NCBI GenBank assembly: GCA_003695005.1
Contig: RFJE01000417.1
Location: forward strand, 1-5,261
Length of the DNA: 5,261 bases
Source: Candidatus Hydrogenedentota bacterium
Lineage (GTDB): Bacteria > Spirochaetota > Leptospiria > Turneriellales > J094
Direction of reading: 5' to 3'
Positions 1 through 5,261 of the stretch are shown here, piece after piece (within the stretch, counting starts at the first letter, position 1; each line of letters opens with the position of its first letter). The translations under genes were made by a program, and so were the position numbers. A model generated the notes under the pieces. That model made no database searches. It saw nothing but the letters and a program-made list of their open reading frames with translations, and was not told the origin of the DNA.

Positions 1-1
1 C

Positions 2-2041
2 CCTTTAATCTTACTTTCGTTATATTTTTTTGTGGGCTTATATCACTTGCTTTTGTTTTTACGTCGTCCCCAAGAAAAATATAATTTTTACTTCTTTATT
101 TTTTGTGTGTTTTTAGCTGTGTATTTATTTACCCGAAGTGCAACTGTCTTTTCCGTCATGGAAAATTATATTGTGATAGCGCGCTGGGAGCTCTTTACAT
201 TATTTTGGGCAATTTCTTTTATTATCTTTTTTATTGATCAAATTTTAGTGGGTTATATTACGAAGTTTGTTAAGGCCTACACTGCCTTTTCCATATCTTT
301 AGGTCTTCTTATTTGGATTACTCCTCTGGCAGCACAAGAAGATGTTTTAAGAATATGGCAAGCAAGTGCCCCCATTTTTCTGGTGTATGTTTTGTATCGT
401 GTTCCGAAAGCAACACTCCAAGAATTTAGAAGTTTCCGTGTAGAAAACAAGAGACTTGTGGAAAGTATTCGACTTACTTTATTATGGACAGTTCCTGGAA
501 ATATACTTTTAGGAATTTTAATTTCTGTTGGCACAGCTACCTTTGATATTTTAGATTCTGTTCTCTGGCATACCGGAATTGCGCTAACAAAATATGGATT
601 TTTTGTATTTGTTATGGGAATTGCTACAGCATTGGCCAACCGTTTTTTAACGGTTCATAAACAAGTGGAAGAGCTCAATCGCACATTAGAGCAAAAAGTA
701 GAAGAGCGTACTCGGGAATTAAAAGAAACTCTCGATCGTGTCAATGCATTAAAAGTAAAACAAGATGGAGACTATTACTTAACAAGTTTGCTCATTAAAC
801 CTTTGAGTGTTACAAAGTTTAATTCTCACTGGGTGAAAGGAGATTCGTTTATACGGCAAAAAACACATTTTCAGTTTCGCAAATGGCAAACCGAAATTGG
901 TGGTGATATTAACATTGCCGATACCATTGAGCTGCGTGGTGAAAAGTACATTGTCTTTGCCAATGCCGATGCCATGGGAAAATCGATCCAAGGGGCTGGT
1001 GGTGCACTTGTTTTTGGAGTGGTACTGAATGCGATTATTAAAAGGACACATTTAGTTGCATCCGCAAAAAATGTAACGCCGGAAGCATGGCTCGAAAGTT
1101 GTTTCTTAGAGTTGCAACAAATGTTTGTTTCTTTTGATGGTTCCATGTTAATTTCTGCTGTTGTTGGCCTTGTCCATGAAAGAAGCGGTGCTCTTTATTA
1201 TTTTAATGCCGAACATCCTTTTCCTGTTTTAGTCCGCGACCAAAAAGCCGAGTTTTTACACGATGAAATGCAGCTTCGCAAAATTGGAATTGTAGAAATC
1301 GAAAGCATGTTCCGCGTCTTAACGTTTCAACTGAAAAAAAATGATATTTTAATTTTAGGATCAGACGGTCGGGATGATATTATTATCCAAACCGAAGATG
1401 GGGCACACATGAATGAAGACGAGACCCTATTTTTACGCCATGTCGAAAAAGCAAACGCGGACCTCAACAAACTTTATGAAGTAATTGCAGAAAGCGGCGA
1501 AATTACAGATGATTTAAGCTTACTAAAAATTTCGTATTTGCCGGAAACCGATAAGCCTATCTATGCAAATGAATCTCATATTTTATCGCATTTGCAAAGT
1601 GCCAAAGAAAAATGGAAGCAAAATACAGATTTTCGCGAAATTGGCTTAAAAGAAATCTATAAGCAAATTATGGAAGAAGGAACAGGGGCTCATGCATTTA
1701 CCGAAGTGATTCGCTTTTGCTTATCGGTAAAAAAAGAAGAAGCAGCGAGTTGGGCATTAGAGTTAGCCGAGCGTGCGCTAGTAGAGTATCCCACACAGTC
1801 GGAACTTTTATACTTAGCAGCTGTTGCGGCAGTGTATAATGGCCAATATAAAAAAGCCATTGAATTTGGAGAAACATTCCGACGCAGGGATCCGGAACAT
1901 ATTCGCAATTTAGTAAACTTAGCCGATGCATACCGGAAAATAGGCCAAAAAAAGCGAGCCATGAACATTTTAGACAAACTCTTAGAAATGGCACCGGAAG
2001 ATGAACTTGTCATTAAATTAAAAAAAGTTTTGACGAAATGA
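2..2041 (+). CDS. 7TM sensor protein with SpoIIE/PP2C phosphatase and TPR domains (5' partial)
   Basis: Predicted inner-membrane receptor that dephosphorylates a cytoplasmic partner, by analogy with RsbU/SpoIIE an anti-sigma-factor antagonist. The frame is open to the window edge: 11 codons before the first possible start (GTG at 32, no Shine-Dalgarno) encode PLILLSLYFFV, the beginning of a membrane helix, so the true start lies outside. Numbering from that GTG, helices lie near 1-10 (with the upstream residues), 18-36, 53-72, 82-100, 111-125, 153-172 and 184-203, seven in all as in 7TMR-DISM_7TM. A coiled coil spans about 207-243. The PP2C/SpoIIE domain spans about 255-500 with all metal-site acidic motifs: GGD (D292), ADAMGKS (D313), SDG (D445) and TDDLSLL (D493/D494). 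The usual GGDxxD second Asp is not obvious (GGDINIAD). Residues 556-655 form about three TPRs. There is no HATPase or HAMP domain. A DISM sensor domain probably precedes the helices upstream. Phosphatase class is well supported; the target is inferred. Confidence 0.9.
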   Translation, partial: PLILLSLYFFVGLYHLLLFLRRPQEKYNFYFFIFCVFLAVYLFTRSATVFSVMENYIVIARWELFTLFWAISFIIFFIDQILVGYITKFVKAYTAFSISLGLLIWITPLAAQEDVLRIWQASAPIFLVYVLYRVPKATLQEFRSFRVENKRLVESIRLTLLWTVPGNILLGILISVGTATFDILDSVLWHTGIALTKYGFFVFVMGIATALANRFLTVHKQVEELNRTLEQKVEERTRELKETLDRVNALKVKQDGDYYLTSLLIKPLSVTKFNSHWVKGDSFIRQKTHFQFRKWQTEIGGDINIADTIELRGEKYIVFANADAMGKSIQGAGGALVFGVVLNAIIKRTHLVASAKNVTPEAWLESCFLELQQMFVSFDGSMLISAVVGLVHERSGALYYFNAEHPFPVLVRDQKAEFLHDEMQLRKIGIVEIESMFRVLTFQLKKNDILILGSDGRDDIIIQTEDGAHMNEDETLFLRHVEKANADLNKLYEVIAESGEITDDLSLLKISYLPETDKPIYANESHILSHLQSAKEKWKQNTDFREIGLKEIYKQIMEEGTGAHAFTEVIRFCLSVKKEEAASWALELAERALVEYPTQSELLYLAAVAAVYNGQYKKAIEFGETFRRRDPEHIRNLVNLADAYRKIGQKKRAMNILDKLLEMAPEDELVIKLKKVLTK

Positions 2042-2080
2042 TTTAATTTACAGTTTTGGCTCTATCTCATTAAACTGACA

Positions 2081-2086
2081 AAGGAG
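2081..2086 (+). promoter_or_regulatory. Ribosome binding site of the OmpA-family lipoprotein gene
   Basis: AAGGAG lies 6 bases before ATG 2093 and 9 bases before a second in-frame ATG at 2096. Both spacings are workable, so the start is either of two adjacent codons and the product differs only by one Met. This is the only clear Shine-Dalgarno in the window and it fixes the start of this gene. Confidence 0.8.
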
Positions 2087-2092
2087 AAATCA

Positions 2093-2674
2093 ATGATGCG
2101 AAGAAAAAACTTAATAACATTAGGGATTACGTGTTTATTGGCGATTACAAGCACCTATTGTGGTGGTGGGAAAAACGTAAAAAAAGCGAGCAATCCTGCA
2201 GATGCCAAAAAAATGGCCGAAGAAGAGAGTGCGTCTGTAAAAAGTAGAGCTGTATCGGGGCTAGATGATATTGCTTCTAAAGCACAAGCAGGAGCTGTCG
2301 TAAAAGCCATGAATGCAAAATTATCAAAAATCTCGCTTACGGGCTTTCCGCATAATGGCACGAAAGTAAACGTAGATAAGTATCGGAAATGGGCAAGACT
2401 TTCTGCACCAGTTGTAAAAGAAATTTTAAAGAAAGTACCCCCAGGATATATTTTCCAAATTAAAGGACATGCCGATTCAAAAAGTGTAAACCCTCGTCGT
2501 AACCAGCAAGTTTCTTACGAAAGAGCAAAGTTTGTTCGGGATCAATTAGCCAAAGAAGGCGTGGACTCAAATAAAATCCAAATTGTGGGTGTAGCAGACA
2601 GAGAGCCAGCTGACCCTAATAATCCGGAATCTGCTGTTAACCGTAGAGTTACTTTTTCTGTTGTAAAAAAATAA
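2093..2674 (+). CDS. OmpA-family peptidoglycan-associated lipoprotein (Loa22-like)
   Basis: 193-aa exported protein expected to anchor a membrane to peptidoglycan. The N-terminus MMRRKN plus a hydrophobic stretch (8-19) ends at SerThrTyr-Cys23, read as a spirochaetal lipobox; Tyr at -1 is unusual, so lipidation is likely rather than certain. GGG follows the Cys, then a Lys/Ala/Glu-rich linker (about 27-75). The OmpA C-terminal domain covers about 85-192. It has GHAD with D128, then N137, S141 and R144-A145 in the N..xS..RA pattern, and NRRVTF at 183-188. D128 and R144 correspond to the Asp/Arg pair that binds diaminopimelate in OmpA. Length and the W...APVxKE...GHxD...NRRVTF pattern recall leptospiral Loa22 (about 195 aa), though this comparison is from memory. 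It lies 51 bases after the phosphatase gene on the same strand and may share its transcript. A terminator follows 5 bases after the stop. Confidence 0.9.
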   Translation: MMRRKNLITLGITCLLAITSTYCGGGKNVKKASNPADAKKMAEEESASVKSRAVSGLDDIASKAQAGAVVKAMNAKLSKISLTGFPHNGTKVNVDKYRKWARLSAPVVKEILKKVPPGYIFQIKGHADSKSVNPRRNQQVSYERAKFVRDQLAKEGVDSNKIQIVGVADREPADPNNPESAVNRRVTFSVVKK

Positions 2675-2679
2675 ACAAG

Positions 2680-2712
2680 AAAACGATATGGTGTTAACAC
2701 CATATCGTTTTT
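2680..2712. terminator. Bidirectional rho-independent terminator between convergent genes
   Basis: Bases 2680-2711 are a perfect 32-base palindrome: 14 bp of stem around a TTAA loop, centred at 2695/2696. The stem starts with four A and ends with four T, so each strand has a U-run at the hairpin's 3' side (TTTTT at 2708-2712 on +; TTTT then T-rich sequence on -). It begins 5 bases after the lipoprotein stop, and its last base is the first base of the lptD stop codon complement (2711-2713). The stem has only five G-C pairs. The position between two gene ends favours a terminator serving both over a protein-binding operator. Confidence 0.85.
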
Positions 2713-5185
2713 ATAAATCAAGCTCATCCTGACTAGGTCTGCGTCTAAAGACCTCTGTTCGGGGTAAACCAAATCCAGGAATATCTTTTAAAGTTAGCGA
2801 TATCCAGGCTGTTTGCTCATAGTACGTAGAGCGATACCGATTGCCTGCACCAGAGGGGACATTTTTGCGACTTGCCGAGTAACTAATGCGCAATAACCAG
2901 CGATGCAAATCATGCTCAAGTAAAATAGCAAATCGTTCTAAAGAAAAAAAGCTACGATTCCGGATTTGTGTATCAGGATTGACTGCATTCAAAACATCGT
3001 TAGGAAAAGCTATATAATCGCTTTGGCCAGGTATATACTTTTCAAACTGCCTTGCTTTAGAATTTACTTCGAGCACCAAGCGCCAAAGTTTATGTGGCCA
3101 TAATTGCAGTTTTAAAAACCACAACAGCGAAGACTGACGCACTTGCCTAAAGTTATGGTACAAATTAATTCCTGTTTTAATTTCTTCAATGCGATGAAAC
3201 CCCCAGGTTTTAAACCCACCTGTGGCTGTATAAAGCTCTAAAGTTTCATCCCCAGAATTTTGAAAGCGGAGAAAATAGCGGTATTCATTATTTAAGCCAA
3301 TTAAAAAGAAATGCCGATTTTTTGATGGAATACGGTATCGATTGATGTAACCATGTATAAAATCATACTCCCATTGCGTTTCCCATGTCAAAGGGGAATA
3401 GCGGAAATGTTCCGGTATAAAATAAGGAAATTTACGCATGTCACGCGAAGTACGAATTTCTGTAAAATAATAAGGCTGAAAGTCCGAAATAAGGGCAAAG
3501 TTCAATAAATGTAGTCTCTGCGCGCCATACGTTGGCGATGGCAATCTCTGTTCAAATGCATAATAAAGCTGATACCGTGTATCAAACATCAACTCTGGCA
3601 GACCAAGAGCAAATCGACTATCTGTAAAAAGATACTGGTATGTATTCCGACCCGTTTCCTGTGCGAGTGTATTATCATTCCCCGATGCAAATTCATGAAA
3701 TAAACCATAACCACCTGCTGGTAAAAGACTTATATATCGATTCCATGCCCATGGCGCCGAAATACGATTTTGCCCTTCTCCCTTAAAAAAGGTTTTAAGC
3801 TCTTCGCCACGCTCATTGTAAAATTTATGCACACCACCTTTTAAACGCAAATCATTCATGATCCCACCAAAGCCATAAGGACTTTTAGGTCGATACCAAT
3901 AAAACCTTTTTGTAAATTCCACTTCAGGAGCTAAATCCAAAGCTGGCTTGTAACCCGATTCCGTTTCCGATAAGTCATACCAAATCCAATCTCTCTTTAC
4001 CCGAACACTAAAATGATTTTGACGCCAATCTTCCACATAACGTAAATCCCACAAAAGAGAATTTTTCTGCACTGCAGAGTCAAAAACGGCATTTGGCACA
4101 ATGGCTTCGAAAGTATTTTCTGGTAAAGGCCTGTCTAAAAATTCAATATCAAAATCACGATGTGTTTGAGATTCCAATTTTAAGTATAACGAGCTTTGTG
4201 CATCTTTTTCATACGAAGAAAACATGGTCGCTCGAATATCGGATTGAAAACGATACCAAAATTCATGCACTTCTTTTACCTGACCGTCCGAGAGTAAAAT
4301 TTGATCTGTCCACTTTACTTGTCCTGTTTTTGGATCCACATACGTTTCCCTCTGCTTATGATCTGCTACAGCCATTTGTAACGAGTACGTTAATTCACGC
4401 GTATCGCGCGCAATGTTCATGGCAAACATTCCCCCCACTCTTTGGTAATAATCGAGCCAAATCTCTCCACTTTCGGGCAATAGCCTCTTACGAGTTCCCG
4501 TAGTAAAACGCCATGTATTTTGAATAAAGCCCCCTCGTGTATTATTATATCCAATACGGGTAATGATCCCCGTACCAATATCGGTTTGGAATAAAATGGG
4601 CCAGTAGAAAATAGGTGCATTGCCCGCAAAATAAGTAACATCTGTTGCCACAAGTTCATTTTTATCGTTAAACCATAAAGACGAAGCTCGAAAGTGATAG
4701 TGTGGTTGAATGGCATTGCAGCTCGTAAAAAAAGCTTTGCGTGCCTTAAATTTTTTTGGCTCAATTTGGATAAGCTTTTTTGCGCGAACCTGAATTTTTT
4801 GAAATTTTCCTTCAGCATCTAAAAAGACACCTGCCTCGATCCGGTTGTCATAATAAAAAGCAGATCCTTTTAACTTGGCATTTTTTCTACTGAGACGGAG
4901 ATTCCCTTCGGCAAAAATTTCGCCTGTCTCGGGATATATTTTTACTTGATCGGCAGATAAAATAGCATCTTTCATCTGAATTAAAATGCCACCCTTTAAA
5001 ATTAAAACCCCTTTTTCTCCTTGTTCAATCCGAATATACTCTGCTTCTCTTGCCGATAAAAGTTTAATCGAACTATCTTGCGCAAAAATCAAAGAAAAAG
5101 GAATGCAAAAGAAAAAGCACAAGAATGATGCTGTAAAAGCGTAAAACCGCACAGGACAGTTTGAAAATAACTCATAAGCAGACAA
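2711..5185 (-). CDS. lptD: LptD/OstA-family LPS-assembly outer-membrane protein
   Basis: 824-aa outer-membrane beta-barrel expected to receive LPS from the periplasmic Lpt bridge and insert it into the outer leaflet with the lipoprotein LptE. Residues 13-35 form a signal peptide (FYAFTASFLCFFFCIPF core, likely cleavage after IFA35). Residues about 40-150 are an OstA/LptA-like jellyroll with short beta repeats (LKGGILIQMKDAILSADQVKIY, split as 63-84). Residues 147-196 show the LptD pattern: a 'FFTSC' turn, 'RASSLWF' and 'VTYFAGNAPIFYWP'. The remaining ~600 residues are aromatic-rich alternating strands of a large barrel, ending in a short charged tail. Length fits the family (E. coli about 784). 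The start is uncertain: TTG 5185 is the first usual start codon after an in-frame stop at 5249-5251, but has no Shine-Dalgarno. GTG 5152 (codon 12) gives a more classical signal peptide. C156 is the only Cys in the mature chain. Confidence 0.88.
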   Translation of the reverse strand: MSAYELFSNCPVRFYAFTASFLCFFFCIPFSLIFAQDSSIKLLSAREAEYIRIEQGEKGVLILKGGILIQMKDAILSADQVKIYPETGEIFAEGNLRLSRKNAKLKGSAFYYDNRIEAGVFLDAEGKFQKIQVRAKKLIQIEPKKFKARKAFFTSCNAIQPHYHFRASSLWFNDKNELVATDVTYFAGNAPIFYWPILFQTDIGTGIITRIGYNNTRGGFIQNTWRFTTGTRKRLLPESGEIWLDYYQRVGGMFAMNIARDTRELTYSLQMAVADHKQRETYVDPKTGQVKWTDQILLSDGQVKEVHEFWYRFQSDIRATMFSSYEKDAQSSLYLKLESQTHRDFDIEFLDRPLPENTFEAIVPNAVFDSAVQKNSLLWDLRYVEDWRQNHFSVRVKRDWIWYDLSETESGYKPALDLAPEVEFTKRFYWYRPKSPYGFGGIMNDLRLKGGVHKFYNERGEELKTFFKGEGQNRISAPWAWNRYISLLPAGGYGLFHEFASGNDNTLAQETGRNTYQYLFTDSRFALGLPELMFDTRYQLYYAFEQRLPSPTYGAQRLHLLNFALISDFQPYYFTEIRTSRDMRKFPYFIPEHFRYSPLTWETQWEYDFIHGYINRYRIPSKNRHFFLIGLNNEYRYFLRFQNSGDETLELYTATGGFKTWGFHRIEEIKTGINLYHNFRQVRQSSLLWFLKLQLWPHKLWRLVLEVNSKARQFEKYIPGQSDYIAFPNDVLNAVNPDTQIRNRSFFSLERFAILLEHDLHRWLLRISYSASRKNVPSGAGNRYRSTYYEQTAWISLTLKDIPGFGLPRTEVFRRRPSQDELDL

Positions 5186-5261
5186 ATATTTGATGGAGAT
5201 GTTTTTGTAAGCGCTGAATCTTTCCCTAATAAGAAAAAAATCGCAGGATTATGTCTTATTC
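5186..5261 (-). promoter_or_regulatory. Upstream region of lptD with a possible -10 element
   Basis: The minus strand carries CATAAT at 5253-5248 (five of six to the sigma-70 -10 consensus), followed by T-rich sequence; a matching -35 would lie beyond the window and cannot be seen. AGGGA at 5227-5223 resembles a Shine-Dalgarno but is 37 bases from TTG 5185, too far to serve it. No ATG, GTG or CTG occurs in the lptD frame between the stop at 5249-5251 and that TTG. A promoter here is a weak suggestion. Confidence 0.22.

Noticed and set aside
32..34. GTG at 32 as the true start of the phosphatase gene
   Set aside because: The frame is open and hydrophobic upstream to the window edge and continues the first membrane helix, and no Shine-Dalgarno precedes the GTG; the gene is cut by the window.
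277..639. A 120-codon minus-strand frame opposite the membrane helices of the phosphatase gene
   Set aside because: The plus strand encodes well-formed transmembrane helices over the same bases; the antisense product has no motif or start signal.
2047..2076. Possible promoter TTTACA - 18 bases - TAAACT before the lipoprotein gene
   Set aside because: The match is poor at the -10 (four of six), and a start about 7 bases downstream would fall in the AAGGAG ribosome binding site, leaving no usable leader.
4093..4503. A 136-codon plus-strand open frame inside lptD
   Set aside because: It lies antisense to a strongly supported LptD domain, has no Shine-Dalgarno and no recognisable protein features, so it is a shadow frame.
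4417..4818. A 133-codon minus-strand frame overlapping lptD in another phase
   Set aside because: Same strand but different phase from lptD; the translation is low-complexity with no family motif, while the lptD frame carries the conserved LptD pattern here.
5098..5177. Small minus-strand ATG frame (ATG near 5175) overlapping the lptD start
   Set aside because: It encodes only about 28 residues out of phase with the lptD signal peptide and lacks a ribosome binding site.
5228..5260. Inverted repeat AATAAG ... CTTATT upstream of lptD
   Set aside because: Only 6 bp of A/T-rich pairing with about 20 bases between the arms, at the window edge; expected by chance in DNA of this composition.

Overview
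The window looks like chromosomal DNA of a diderm spirochaete of the Leptospira group (Leptospirales). Three things suggest this. The first gene has a seven-TM / coiled-coil / SpoIIE-phosphatase architecture whose 'QDGDYYLTSLLIKPL' junction and 'NADAMGKSxQGAGGAL' motif resemble proteins I recall from Leptospira. The second is a small OmpA-domain lipoprotein resembling Loa22. The third is an LptD-type LPS export protein, which among spirochaetes is expected only in the LPS-making lineage. The DNA is A+T-rich by eye. The taxonomic assignment is inferred from protein recall; no database search was run.

Layout. Positions 1-2041 (+) hold a 5'-truncated gene for a membrane-bound signalling phosphatase: 7TMR-DISM-like membrane region, coiled coil, PP2C/SpoIIE domain and C-terminal TPRs. 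After a 51-base gap with a strong ribosome binding site comes a gene at 2093-2674 (+) for a 193-aa OmpA-family lipoprotein. Directly behind it, 2680-2711 is a perfect 32-base palindrome flanked by T-runs on both strands, which looks like a bidirectional terminator. The last gene, 2711-5185 (-), converges on it and encodes an 824-aa LptD/OstA-family outer-membrane protein. The final 76 bases (5186-5261) are upstream of that gene and contain no ATG in its frame.

How the genes relate. The first two genes are co-directional and may be co-transcribed. The third is a convergent neighbour sharing only the terminator. Two of the three products act in the outer envelope: the lipoprotein is predicted to tie membrane to peptidoglycan, and LptD inserts LPS into the outer membrane. 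The first gene would sense an extracytoplasmic signal and dephosphorylate a cytoplasmic partner, probably an anti-sigma-factor antagonist, that is not encoded here. I see no RNA gene, mobile element, CRISPR array or toxin/defence system. The window reads as ordinary core genome, with a few details worth checking.
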